Virus record (IMG/VR): IMGVR_UViG_3300036822_000019 | Coordinates: 1-41,924 of that record | DNA: 41,924 nt | Strand: one strand, 5' to 3' | DNA from: a virus | In this document: piece after piece, positions 7,429 to 14,251 of the stretch | How the letters are laid out: each line of letters opens with the position of its first letter | How positions within the stretch are numbered: position 1 is the stretch's first letter | Made by a program: the position numbers and the translations under genes | The notes under the pieces: model-generated | Database searches by the model: none | What the model was told of the DNA's origin: nothing | What the model saw: only the letters and a program-made list of their open reading frames with translations

Positions 7429-7604
7429 TACGCCACCCATCGAATATCCGCCCCTCGTGAAGCTGCACCGCCGATCGCGTCGGCGTACCGTGGCCAGTCC
7501 TTACGCGTCTCCGTGCCCCGCACAATCCACACGGTGTCACCCGTGCCCATGGCTCGAACATCCCCTAGTGCGGGGGCAGTTGTAGCCGTGATCTTCCTGT
7601 CCAT
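7428..7604 (-). CDS. Hypothetical protein, 58 aa
   Basis: Begins MDRKITATTAPALGDVRAMG and continues with a likely beta segment (DTVWIVRGTE) and a helix. Not recognised. The ATG at 7604 has AAGGGG at good spacing, and the start lies 13 nt beyond a palindrome, so the palindrome occupies most of the leader. It heads a coupled cluster with the 38-aa membrane peptide and the resolvase-like nuclease. Confidence 0.65.
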   Translation of the reverse strand: MDRKITATTAPALGDVRAMGTGDTVWIVRGTETRKDWPRYADAIGGAASRGADIRWVA

Positions 7605-7616
7605 CGAACCCCTTCG

Positions 7617-7638
7617 CACCTACTCGCGTGAGTAGGTG
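7617..7638. repeat. 22-bp dispersed palindrome, copy 4
   Basis: Central variant: CACCTACTCGC then GTGAGTAGGTG. It lies between the terminator of the gene at 7698 and the start at 7604. Confidence 0.9.
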
Positions 7639-7649
7639 GTGAAACGACA

Positions 7650-7687
7650 AAGGGCCGGACAGCACCACATCGGCACCGTCCGGCCCT
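7650..7687 (-). terminator. Intrinsic terminator
   Basis: GGGCCGGACGGTGCC pairs with GGTGCTGTCCGGCCC, followed on the minus strand by TTTGTCGTTT. It directly follows the stop of the gene at 7698-8021. Confidence 0.85.
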
Positions 7688-7697
7688 AGCCGGTCTC

Positions 7698-8021
7698 TTA
7701 CTCGTCGTCGTCGTTGTCATCGCCCGTAACACCGGGCTCAATGAGCCGGACGTGTTCCGCCGAGATCCACTCAGCGCGGAGCGAACGACGCTTAGTGAAT
7801 CCGCTCTCCGTGCCGGTTGGCTTCACCCGCAGCATGGGGCGGAGTCGACCACCTTCGAGAACGGCCGTCACGTCCATGACTACCGCATCCGACATGCGCA
7901 CCCGGTTACCCTGCCGTGCCGAGTAGGCGACTAGGTCACCCCGGTAAAGCTCTTCACCCGCATAGTCAGTGATTACGCCACGCTTACCCATACTCAGGAT
8001 CTCCGCACTCTTCATCGACAC
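7698..8021 (-). CDS. Hypothetical protein, 107 aa, acidic tail
   Basis: Unrecognised. The body (GVITDYAGEELYRGDLVAYSARQG ... AEWISAEHVRLIE) looks like a small beta-barrel of SH3 or KOW type, where a GDLVAY turn is typical. It ends in a run of Asp and Glu (GDDNDDDE). The start is ATG at 8021 or the in-frame ATG two codons later, overlapping the preceding 61-aa gene by 38 bp. It is last in the operon running from the exonuclease, before a strong terminator. Confidence 0.7.
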   Translation of the reverse strand: MSMKSAEILSMGKRGVITDYAGEELYRGDLVAYSARQGNRVRMSDAVVMDVTAVLEGGRLRPMLRVKPTGTESGFTKRRSLRAEWISAEHVRLIEPGVTGDDNDDDE

Positions 8022-8169
8022 CGAAGCGCCGTCGCCGCTCGTGAATCACTGCCGGTCGCTCGCTAGGCGCGTATTCCCAAAGGGGAAGTCGTATCGCCTC
8101 ATCCGGTAGCACACGGAGCAACTTAGGGAAGTCGGTCAGCGTGCTACCGGGAAGGTAGGTGTTCGACAT
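7984..8169 (-). CDS. Hypothetical protein, 61 aa
   Basis: Starts MSNTYLPGSTLTDFPKLLRV; no family recognised. The ATG is 1 nt from the TGA of the gp3-like gene (TGACATG), so it is probably translationally coupled. It overlaps the next gene by 38 bp, longer than usual, which makes the exact start of that downstream gene less certain. Confidence 0.6.
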   Translation of the reverse strand: MSNTYLPGSTLTDFPKLLRVLPDEAIRLPLWEYAPSERPAVIHERRRRFGVDEECGDPEYG

Positions 8170-8170
8170 G

Positions 8171-8869
8171 TCAGCGCTCGTCGGCAATCGCATCGTTGTA
8201 CGACTTCAGAACCTTGATGACGGGCTTTCGGTACGAGACGTCACGGCCCTTCTTAGTCGTGTACTCGACCAGCTCTAGCGAGAGTTCACAAAGCGCCTCA
8301 CCCTTGACCATGGAAAGGGCGTTCTCATACTCGTGCAGAACCTCGGCCATGGTCCAAGAGCCCGTCTGAAAGCGGAACTTACCCAGGTCGTAATCCTCGG
8401 CGAGACGGAACACGACGGAGATAGACGGAGACGGACCCATGAAGTCCTTAGCGGCCTGCTTTCGCTCCGCCATAAGCCCCGGGCACCGGCACGGCTGACC
8501 CTTCTTCTCCTCGGGAGAAAGGAACGCAACCCCGTCGCAGTGGTGAACAAGCTTGTTCCGATTCCACAGCTTCATATCGGAGTTGATCGCGCGGGGACCG
8601 TCGAGGACAACGAGAATCTTGTCAGTGTCGCTGATAACGTCGATGAAGTTCTCATTCGTCGTGTCAGTCTCCACCGGCTGACCGCCGTAAAGCTGCGCGA
8701 CCGAATCGGCAACGACCTTATCCCCGGTCGAGAAACGCCACGTGTTAAGGGTCTCGGGAATGCCGTTGACGGCACGGCCGGAGTGCAGTCGACCAACAAA
8801 GTCATCGGCGAAAGACGGGCGCGCCTTCGGCATGGCGTCGGGGTCGGTCTCAAAGATGCGGATAGCCAT
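8171..8869 (-). CDS. phiC31 gp3-like protein, candidate recombination directionality factor
   Basis: 232 aa, beginning MAIRIFETDPDAMPKARPSF. As I recall the phiC31 gp3 family, shared features are this N-terminus, a VILDGP-like stretch (here ILVVLDGPRAINSDMKLW), a Cys/His cluster HHCDGVAFLSPEEKKGQPC with CRCP, and a C-terminal TTKKGRDVSYRKP block. In phiC31 this protein binds the integrase and reverses its direction to excision; this phage has a phiC31-type integrase, so that role is plausible. The protein is also found in phages with other integrases, so a second role in DNA metabolism cannot be excluded. The start at 8869 has AGGGGAGAG; the frame open to 8983 would translate a palindrome. 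Confidence 0.7.
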   Translation of the reverse strand: MAIRIFETDPDAMPKARPSFADDFVGRLHSGRAVNGIPETLNTWRFSTGDKVVADSVAQLYGGQPVETDTTNENFIDVISDTDKILVVLDGPRAINSDMKLWNRNKLVHHCDGVAFLSPEEKKGQPCRCPGLMAERKQAAKDFMGPSPSISVVFRLAEDYDLGKFRFQTGSWTMAEVLHEYENALSMVKGEALCELSLELVEYTTKKGRDVSYRKPVIKVLKSYNDAIADER

Positions 8870-8949
8870 ACGGGTCTCTCCCCTGGTAATGCGGATTGGG
8901 CCGAAAGGGGCGAGCGAGGATTCCCACACGTGTCCACGTGAGCCGGTGT

Positions 8950-8971
8950 CACCTACTCGCGTGAGTAGGTG
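8950..8971. repeat. 22-bp dispersed palindrome, copy 5
   Basis: CACCTACTCGC then GTGAGTAGGTG, in the leader of the gp3-like gene downstream of element copy 3. Confidence 0.9.
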
Positions 8972-9019
8972 AGTTGGGCTCATCTGCCGTGCGGTCCGTC
9001 GCTCGCCCCCTTCTCTCTC

Positions 9020-9039
9020 GGTCTAGTGAGTCGATGGCC
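9020..9039 (-). promoter_or_regulatory. TAGGCC element, copy 3
   Basis: GGCCATCGACTCACTAGACC on the minus strand. It begins within the TAG stop of the exonuclease gene and is followed by GAGAGAGAAGGGGG. It lies upstream of a palindrome and the gp3-like gene. Confidence 0.65.
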
Positions 9040-9878
9040 TACCGGGCGCGTCGCTGCGTGCCGGTCTCAAGCTTTCCCGAACTCTTCGCAATGGCACGGC
9101 CGATGACGGTCTTAGAGACGTCCCGATCCCAGTTAAAAACCTTGCGCAGCGTCAGGAAGAACTCGAACACGTCACGGTCGATGCGGACGGGCTTAAATGC
9201 CCACTGGTCCGGGGTGATGTGGAGTACCGCCGCGCCGTCGAATTCCGGCATAGGCTCGCTCGTACCGTCGGGGCGAATGATGCGATCAGCGTGCGCGTAA
9301 GCGCTCATCTGCAAAGCAACGTCCGGGTACGTGTCCTTACTGGTCTTCCAGTCGCACATAAGGAGGTGAGGCGTACCGGACCGGTCCGGGGTCGGCTTGC
9401 CGTCGTCGCCGATCCACACACGGAGTACGGCATCAAAGCTTCCCGCGTACTCGTGAGCGTCCGACCATGCGACGTCTTCAGCGCGCACTAGCTCGGGGTT
9501 CACGGTGGCAAGGAAGTCCGCGAAGTGGTCGCGGTACGGCACTAGATCGGGGTGGACGCTGCCCACGTATTCGCCGCGAATCATGCGCTCAAAGAGGTCG
9601 TGTGCGTCGCTGCCGACGTCGGCGCGAACCTTTGTGTACCGGCGACTTGCACCCTTGAGGTAGTCGACGGCCCCCTGTCGGTCGCGCTGCGCCATCTGCT
9701 CAACGAACGGCAGGGAGTCAACGGCGAGTTCGGCCGTCATCTTCGCTGCCCAGAACATCAGGAACGGCTTAGGGAGCATCCCGACCACGCTGGTAACACC
9801 GGGAACCTTGATCTCCGGTCGTTCCGGGTGGACGTAGAACCGAGAGCCACCGCGCTTGATGGTGCGGACGTTACCCAT
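9039..9878 (-). CDS. RecB/Cas4-like PD-(D/E)XK exonuclease
   Basis: 279 aa with the ordered motifs of RecB-family nucleases: a helix with H93 in GSDAHDLFER, D149 in GSFDAV, DWKTSK (D176, K178), and a Q190/Y194 pair in LQMSAY. Such proteins in actinophages are annotated Cas4- or RecB-like and probably resect DNA during recombination-dependent replication. There is no iron-sulphur cysteine cluster, so it is closer to phage RecB-like exonucleases than to Cas4. It is the first gene after the inverted-repeat module at 9954-10042 and carries element copy 4 in its leader. Confidence 0.85.
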   Translation of the reverse strand: MGNVRTIKRGGSRFYVHPERPEIKVPGVTSVVGMLPKPFLMFWAAKMTAELAVDSLPFVEQMAQRDRQGAVDYLKGASRRYTKVRADVGSDAHDLFERMIRGEYVGSVHPDLVPYRDHFADFLATVNPELVRAEDVAWSDAHEYAGSFDAVLRVWIGDDGKPTPDRSGTPHLLMCDWKTSKDTYPDVALQMSAYAHADRIIRPDGTSEPMPEFDGAAVLHITPDQWAFKPVRIDRDVFEFFLTLRKVFNWDRDVSKTVIGRAIAKSSGKLETGTQRRAR

Positions 9879-9918
9879 GCTGTGTGCCCCTTTCCGGGGT
9901 GTAGGTGCCTTCTCCCGG

Positions 9919-9938
9919 GGTCTAGGGAGTCAGCGGCC
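9919..9938 (-). promoter_or_regulatory. TAGGCC element, copy 4
   Basis: GGCCGCTGACTCCCTAGACC on the minus strand, 41 nt upstream of the exonuclease ATG and directly after the long inverted-repeat module. Confidence 0.65.
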
Positions 9939-9953
9939 TACGGGGCGCCACAG

Positions 9954-10042
9954 TGACGAATGACGGACGAGACGGTGTTTTGGCTTTCTCTTGTAACTTC
10001 TCAATGGGATTTCAGAAAACCCATCTAAACCGTCATTCGTCA
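9954..10042. repeat. Long inverted-repeat module, copy 1
   Basis: TGACGAATGACGG (9954-9966) and its exact reverse complement (10030-10042) are separated by 63 bp of A/T-richer sequence. Each arm contains TGACG twice. A second copy at 33541-33629 shares the arms, the adjoining ACGAGACG and parts of the interior. It is bounded by a terminator on the upstream side and a TAGGCC element on the other, in a 293-bp stretch without genes. It is probably a regulatory or replication site. Confidence 0.75.
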
Positions 10043-10117
10043 TCATTGGTTGCTCAGGGTCTCGCGCTGATCACGTAGAGGCGCGAAGCGCTAGGCGCCT
10101 GTCTGCGGGCATAGCAA

Positions 10118-10150
10118 AGCCCCGCCGGACCACAGGGGCCAGACGGGGCT
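10118..10150 (-). terminator. Intrinsic terminator
   Basis: AGCCCCGTCTGGCC and GGCGGGGCT form the stem, followed on the minus strand by TTTGC, after the stop of the 182-aa gene. A related hairpin preceded by GTCTGCGGGCAT occurs after the integrase. Confidence 0.75.
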
Positions 10151-10171
10151 AAGGGGCGCTTAGGTGAGCGT

Positions 10172-10720
10172 CTAGGGGGTGCGCTCTAGCTCTTCGCGGA
10201 CTAGCCGGGCGATCTCCGGTGTCATCGTTGCCGTGACGGGAACCCCCGCTTCATTGAGCCGGTCGGCGATGCGCTCAGCGAACGACGCGCGCGGCGTAGG
10301 GGTGTCGTCGCTCTTCCCCTCCCGCTGCCCGATCTCATACGCGTACAGGCACCCTGCCGCGCCGTCGTACGTGTCGGCGTACAGGAAGTGATCCGGCTCG
10401 GTCCACCCCTTGACGTAGACACCACACGGGGTGTCGTCGTCGCCTGCGTCCACAAAGATGAACGAGCCGCGCAGCGTCTCCCCCTCGTACACCTTGCCGC
10501 CCTTGGCCCCGGGGTCGTGCTTGAACGTGAGCCCGTTTGCCCACTTGACCAGTTGCCCGGGGAAGTCGGGCAGACCCGCCCGGCACACCGGGCACGTCGG
10601 CGCGTCCGTGCTGCCCGTGGGGAAGCTGACGGCCTTACCACAGGTGCTTGCCTTGCCGTTGTCCGTCACGGCGTGCGTGTCGTCGTCACCGTCGATGGTG
10701 AACAGTGCCCATTCCGTCAT
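10172..10720 (-). CDS. Hypothetical zinc-site protein, 182 aa
   Basis: H16, C27 and CPVC (C43, C46) could bind zinc. The arrangement (His, spaced Cys, then CxxC) is common in small Streptomyces phage proteins. The middle is beta-rich (KVYEGETLRGSFIFVDAGDDD), and residues about 145-182 are helical and charged. Function is unknown. The ATG overlaps the stop of the preceding gene (ATGA), and its ribosome binding site is the GAGGGGCAGCG encoding that gene's last residues. It is last in a five-gene operon ended by a terminator. Confidence 0.75.
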   Translation of the reverse strand: MTEWALFTIDGDDDTHAVTDNGKASTCGKAVSFPTGSTDAPTCPVCRAGLPDFPGQLVKWANGLTFKHDPGAKGGKVYEGETLRGSFIFVDAGDDDTPCGVYVKGWTEPDHFLYADTYDGAAGCLYAYEIGQREGKSDDTPTPRASFAERIADRLNEAGVPVTATMTPEIARLVREELERTP

Positions 10721-10911
10721 CGCTGCCCCTCCTCGAACCGCTTACGCACGTCGCCGCTCATGCGCTTGGTGTGCTCCACAGCGGGACCGGTCAGAGTGAA
10801 CCCGCTCCCCTCGGCCCAACGCACGAACTCTTGCGCGGTGAGTCGCTGCGCCTGTTGCCACACCTTCGTCCATGCGATGCGTTCCGCACTCGCGCTCTCT
10901 CGGTCGGTCAT
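10717..10911 (-). CDS. Hypothetical protein, 64 aa
   Basis: Short, mostly helical protein (ESASAERIAWTKVWQQAQRL), not recognised, ending FEEGQR. Both its own start and that of the next gene are ATGA overlaps preceded by GAGGGGCAGCG, so the final codons of each gene double as the next gene's ribosome binding site. Tight coupling suggests co-expression with its neighbours. Confidence 0.7.
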   Translation of the reverse strand: MTDRESASAERIAWTKVWQQAQRLTAQEFVRWAEGSGFTLTGPAVEHTKRMSGDVRKRFEEGQR

Positions 10912-11150
10912 CGCTGCCCCTCCTCGGCGACGCTGCGGCGAGCGTCGACCATGTCAGCCATCTTGGTCAGCAGTGCGGCCCAATGCCGCGCCTTGTCCGG
11001 CGTCATGTGCGCGATGACCGGTCGCCCCTCGTCCCGGGGGTCGGTGATGTCCAGGGACATGGTCACCATGTCCGGCATGATCCCCGGGCGCGAGACTCCA
11101 CCCGCCCCGCAACCCGTTACCTCTGCGCGTCGGGTCTGTTTGTGGGTCAT
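10908..11150 (-). CDS. Hypothetical protein, 80 aa
   Basis: N-terminal basic tract (MTHKQTRRAEV), then VTMSLDITDPRDEGRPVIAH and a helix MTPDKARHWAALLTKMADMV. The strand-then-helix arrangement resembles the products at 294-557 and 688-852 in layout. The C-terminus is VAEEGQR and the start is coupled (ATGA). Function unknown. The first 25 residues may be poorly conserved; an internal ATG before VTMSLD is an alternative start. Confidence 0.65.
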   Translation of the reverse strand: MTHKQTRRAEVTGCGAGGVSRPGIMPDMVTMSLDITDPRDEGRPVIAHMTPDKARHWAALLTKMADMVDARRSVAEEGQR

Positions 11151-11503
11151 CGCTCCCCCTCTTCCCGCGCGTCGGCGATAGCACCCGTAGCCGCTGCTAG
11201 GTCTTCGGCCGTCACCTCGTACGCGGGTTGTGCATCGCTACGGGCAGTGTGGTACCCCCATGCGAAACCGGCGGCAGCGTCTAGGGTCGCCATGCCCATT
11301 TCGTATCCGTCTGGCGTGCCCTTGATCATGAGCGTTCCGGTGAAATGACTTTCCCTAACGTACGCGTCCGGTTCCCCCTGGTAGTCCTGCTCAGTGTTGT
11401 CGCGCCACACAGTCCCCTGTGCGTGCCCGTCGGCGTCCCGCTCACCCCACACGAACAGAAATCCGCCCGCGCGCTCTACGTCGCCGTTCTCTCGCCGTGC
11501 CAC
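11147..11503 (-). CDS. Hypothetical protein, 118 aa
   Basis: Starts at a GTG that overlaps the preceding TAG by one base. The sequence has aromatic-rich beta segments (GGFLFVWGERDADGHAQG) and a C-terminal helix ending REEGER. Not recognised. The last codons form the ribosome binding site of the next gene, as in the two downstream junctions. It is part of the five-gene operon 11715-10172. Confidence 0.7.
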   Translation of the reverse strand: MARRENGDVERAGGFLFVWGERDADGHAQGTVWRDNTEQDYQGEPDAYVRESHFTGTLMIKGTPDGYEMGMATLDAAAGFAWGYHTARSDAQPAYEVTAEDLAAATGAIADAREEGER

Positions 11504-11715
11504 TAGTCGGCCCTCTCTTCGCTCACCTGATATTCGAACCCTTTGCAGACCAGCGGATCACCGGTCAGCAGTGCCGTAACGGCGTCGTCCTCGGTGCCGG
11601 TCCATCCACCCGCACGGAGTAGGACGAACAGTTGCCGCGCCGCTAGGTCGGCCGTCTCGAACGGCCGTGACCATGTCTGAGCGCCGTTCAGGCGCCGGAC
11701 GGTAGCTCGGTACAT
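11503..11715 (-). CDS. Hypothetical protein, 70 aa
   Basis: MYRATVRRLNGAQTWSRPFE and the rest (AARQLFVLLRAGGWTGTEDD) suggest a small alpha/beta fold; no family assigned. It is the first gene after the hairpin at 11739-11777, whose 3' side supplies the GGGGACACC leader. It begins the cluster of five overlapping small genes. Confidence 0.7.
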   Translation of the reverse strand: MYRATVRRLNGAQTWSRPFETADLAARQLFVLLRAGGWTGTEDDAVTALLTGDPLVCKGFEYQVSEERAD

Positions 11716-11738
11716 CTTGTGGTGTCCCCTATGCGAAA

Positions 11739-11777
11739 GGGGCCCCCTCCCCTTCGCTGGGAAGGTTTGGGGGCCCC
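11739..11777 (-). terminator. G/C-rich hairpin between genes
   Basis: GGGGCCCCC pairs with GGGGGCCCC across a 21-nt loop, followed on the minus strand by TTTCG. It separates the 447-aa gene from the small-gene operon; probably a terminator or attenuator. Confidence 0.6.
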
Positions 11778-11789
11778 GGTCCGGCCCGG

Positions 11790-13133
11790 CTAGCTCAGCG
11801 CGCCGAGCATCTTTTGAAGCTCTGCAATCTGCGCCTTGATGGACTTCTTGAGCGCATCGCGCTCCTTGTCGTCCATGTCGTCGGCGACCTCGTCAATGTC
11901 GATGTCATCCGCCGTCGCCACCGCCTTGACGGCCTTACCGGCCTTGCTCACAGCGGCCTTTACGCGCTCCGTCGGGGTCTTTTCCTTGGGGGTCAGTCCC
12001 GCTTCCTGCGCCTCGGCCTCGGCCTCTCCCTCCGTCAGCTCACCGGCCTTGACGCGGGCCGCGAGAGCCGCCTTAGCTTCCCGCGCTGCCTTAGCGATCT
12101 CCGCCCGAGTCTTGCGGGTGGTGATGTTGTGGAAGTCGAAGACGGCTTCAGACAGCGCCTTGTCCGGGTGCGCATCCTGCGCGTACTGGTACTGCGCCTT
12201 GACCTCGTCTGACGACGTGTCCAGTGCCCGAATGAACAGCGCCCTGACGTCGCCCATGGCGTTCTGCGCGCTCTTCTTGATGCTGCCGATCTCCGCGCGG
12301 ATAGCGTCGTCCGCCTCGTTCTCGCCCTCTTCGGCAAGCTTCTCCGTGATCGCGTCGTAGACCGTGCTGGACGCTTTCTTAGCGGCGTCGGTGTCCGCCG
12401 CGAAGTCGATGTAACCCGCGTCCGTCTTGATGTGCGTGCGGATTTCGAAGATCTTCGCTGCGATCTCGTGGCCACCCTTGAACTTGCTGATCGCAAGTTC
12501 GCGAACCTTTGCCGACGCCTCTTCGACCAGCTCAGGAACACCGGGGATCTTCGCAAAGTCGGTCGGCGTCTTTGTAACCACCTCACTACTCTGCGTAGCC
12601 TTCGGCTCCTCGGCCTTCGGCTCCGCCACGTTCGCGGCAGACAGGTCCCGACGCAGCTTGTTGCGGTCCTTAGTCGGAAGCTGCCCGATCAGGGTGTCGG
12701 TCTCGGCCGACAGTTCCTTTGCGCCCTCGGCGTTCTCCGCCTCGGCGAGCGAGCGCACACGCTCGATGTTCGCGGCAATCTCCTCACGGAGACGCGCGTT
12801 CTTCTCCGCTGCCGTCTCGGGCTTGGCCTCGGTCTTGGTCTCGTCCTTAGCGGGCATTTCCCCACCCTCTCCGTTTTCGTCGTTGTCGTGCTGCTCGGGC
12901 AGCATAGCAGACGCAGCGTCAGCAATGGTAACCATGCGCTTCCAACACGTCGCACAGGGTGCGGCACTCATCTCGTTAGCATCGGAAACGTCGATGTACG
13001 AGCTAACTGCCCGACTGCACAGCGTGTCGTCATTGCGGGGTGACAGGTGCGGAGTCTTGCCTTTGCCGACCAGCGCAAACGTGTTCGAGGCGGACAGGTC
13101 GAACCACTCCTGAAGTTCGTTGCGCTCGTTCAT
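11790..13133 (-). CDS. Large charged protein of unknown function, 447 aa
   Basis: N-terminal 65 residues hold a possible zinc site (H29, C39, C60 and C63 in PCATCW). An acidic, low-complexity linker follows (QHDNDENGEGGEMPAKDETK), then a long Ala/Glu/Lys-rich helical region and a terminal coiled coil (DALKKSIKAQIAELQKMLG). I do not recognise it; a structural or nucleic-acid-associated role is only a guess. The ATG at 13133 lies after GGGGAGAGAGG. The longer frame to 13211 would translate a palindrome. It stands alone between a terminator plus palindrome and a G/C-rich hairpin. Confidence 0.8.
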   Translation of the reverse strand: MNERNELQEWFDLSASNTFALVGKGKTPHLSPRNDDTLCSRAVSSYIDVSDANEMSAAPCATCWKRMVTIADAASAMLPEQHDNDENGEGGEMPAKDETKTEAKPETAAEKNARLREEIAANIERVRSLAEAENAEGAKELSAETDTLIGQLPTKDRNKLRRDLSAANVAEPKAEEPKATQSSEVVTKTPTDFAKIPGVPELVEEASAKVRELAISKFKGGHEIAAKIFEIRTHIKTDAGYIDFAADTDAAKKASSTVYDAITEKLAEEGENEADDAIRAEIGSIKKSAQNAMGDVRALFIRALDTSSDEVKAQYQYAQDAHPDKALSEAVFDFHNITTRKTRAEIAKAAREAKAALAARVKAGELTEGEAEAEAQEAGLTPKEKTPTERVKAAVSKAGKAVKAVATADDIDIDEVADDMDDKERDALKKSIKAQIAELQKMLGALS

Positions 13134-13200
13134 GTCCGCTGCCTCTCTCCCCGCCCGGCCCGTTGCCGTGCTTCGAGAGGAACGTACCACACCCACACCC

Positions 13201-13222
13201 CACCTACTCACGTGAGTAGGTG
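13201..13222. repeat. 22-bp dispersed palindrome, copy 6
   Basis: Perfect copy, between the dNMP kinase terminator and the start of the 447-aa gene. Confidence 0.9.
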
Positions 13223-13232
13223 CCCGGGAACG

Positions 13233-13276
13233 CAGAAAAGCCCCTCACCTGCACACATGGCAAGTGAGGGGCTTTG
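13233..13276 (-). terminator. Intrinsic terminator, possibly bidirectional
   Basis: AAAGCCCCTCACTTGC pairs with GCAGGTGAGGGGCTTTT around CATGTGT. A U tract follows on the minus strand, and a shorter one on the plus strand. It begins a few bases after the dNMP kinase stop. Confidence 0.85.
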
Positions 13277-13278
13277 GG

Positions 13279-13878
13279 TCATGCGGTGAGGCTGTCGGCC
13301 TCGGTGTCTAGATCGAAGAGAGACCCGCCGTTGATGAGTACGCGGTCTGCGGGGTAGTCGTCTAGCGCTGTCTCGCTTTCGTGATTGCGGTTGGTCATTT
13401 CCTCGGGTGTGACTGTCTCGGCGGTGAAGTCGGGGCGGAGTACGCGGACGAGGAGGAAACCCCGGTTCTTCAGCGCCTCGGCTTCATTCGGGTACCGAAC
13501 ATCGGTTACGACAACGGGGAGATTCCACGTGTCGGCGACGTCGACCTTATCCAGGGCGATGTTTACCCAGTAGTCCGAATCGAATTCGCGGACCGATTGG
13601 CCGATCCGCTGAAGTGTCCGGCGAACCTCGGGGAAATCCTCTTTCGCGGAATCCCAACCATGCTGCCGGACGACGTCACTAAGGCGCCACGGAATGAATC
13701 CGTAAGAGCCCGTCCCCGGTGCAGCGGATATGACCGGGTCGACGGAGAGCGCCATTCCCTTAAGCGGGTCGGCGAAAGCTACGCGGGTGTACTGAAAGCG
13801 CGACACGAGACGCGCGGCAACGGTGTCTTTACCGCTGCGCGCCCGTCCCATGATCGCGATATGGGGAAGCGTCGGCAT
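13279..13878 (-). CDS. Deoxynucleoside monophosphate kinase-like protein
   Basis: 199 aa with an N-terminal P-loop GRARSGKDT (residues 10-18), then FADPLKGMA, an LQRIGQSVRE lid-like segment and VVTDVRYPNEAEAL, the pattern of phage dNMP kinases and phiC31-type nucleotide kinases. It should phosphorylate dNMPs to dNDPs for phage DNA synthesis and so acts with thyX and dCMP deaminase elsewhere in the genome. Element copy 5 lies 36 nt upstream of the ATG, directly after the holin stop, so transcription may restart here. It is followed by a strong terminator. Confidence 0.85.
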   Translation of the reverse strand: MPTLPHIAIMGRARSGKDTVAARLVSRFQYTRVAFADPLKGMALSVDPVISAAPGTGSYGFIPWRLSDVVRQHGWDSAKEDFPEVRRTLQRIGQSVREFDSDYWVNIALDKVDVADTWNLPVVVTDVRYPNEAEALKNRGFLLVRVLRPDFTAETVTPEEMTNRNHESETALDDYPADRVLINGGSLFDLDTEADSLTA

Positions 13879-13913
13879 CGGCTCTCTCCTCGGTTAGGTG
13901 GTGTACCTCCCCG

Positions 13914-13933
13914 GGTCTAGTGAGCCGATGGCC
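13914..13933 (-). promoter_or_regulatory. TAGGCC element, copy 5
   Basis: GGCCATCGGCTCACTAGACC on the minus strand, starting inside the TAG stop of the holin gene and 36 nt upstream of the dNMP kinase start. Confidence 0.65.
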
Positions 13934-14136
13934 TAGCCCTTTCGGTGCCGTCCGTCTCCCGCAGCAACGGTCTTCGCATCCTCGACCCGCTGCACCGCCT
14001 CACCGGTACCGAGGATCGCCGCTGCGACGCCTAGGACTAGTTCGGTCGGCATGTCGGGCACGTAGTGCGCAACGAGCGCGAGAACCGCCACAACGAGCGC
14101 GTATAGCCGGGTCGCGTGATCCCTGATGAACCCCAC
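13933..14136 (-). CDS. Putative holin, 67 aa
   Basis: VGFIRDHATRLYALVVAVLA followed by a second hydrophobic stretch (ELVLGVAAAILGTGEAV) predicts two short membrane helices, with a charged tail GDGRHRKG. I chose the GTG at 14136 because AAGGGAG lies 8 nt before it; ATGs seven and six codons upstream are alternatives. Position directly after the endolysin supports a holin that permits endolysin access to the cell wall. Assignment rests on topology and context. Confidence 0.7.
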   Translation of the reverse strand: MGFIRDHATRLYALVVAVLALVAHYVPDMPTELVLGVAAAILGTGEAVQRVEDAKTVAAGDGRHRKG

Positions 14137-14164
14137 TTGACAAACTCCCTTCATCACTGTCTGT

Positions 14165-14236
14165 AAAAATTGGGGCGCCCGCCGGCATTCCCTATGTCCG
14201 TTTTGATCGGATTCTAGGGCTCTGCAGGCGCCCCGC
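14165..14236 (-). terminator. Terminator after endolysin
   Basis: GGGGCGCCTGC pairs with GCGGGCGCCCC, enclosing a long loop, and TTTTT follows on the minus strand. It lies about 15 nt after the endolysin stop; lysis transcription may attenuate here before the holin. Confidence 0.7.
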
Positions 14237-14251
14237 GGGATATACGCAGAG

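Noticed and set aside
8870-8983. N-terminal extension of the gp3-like protein
   Set aside because: It would translate a palindrome, lacks a ribosome binding site, and adds sequence absent from the family; the ATG at 8869 has a strong site.
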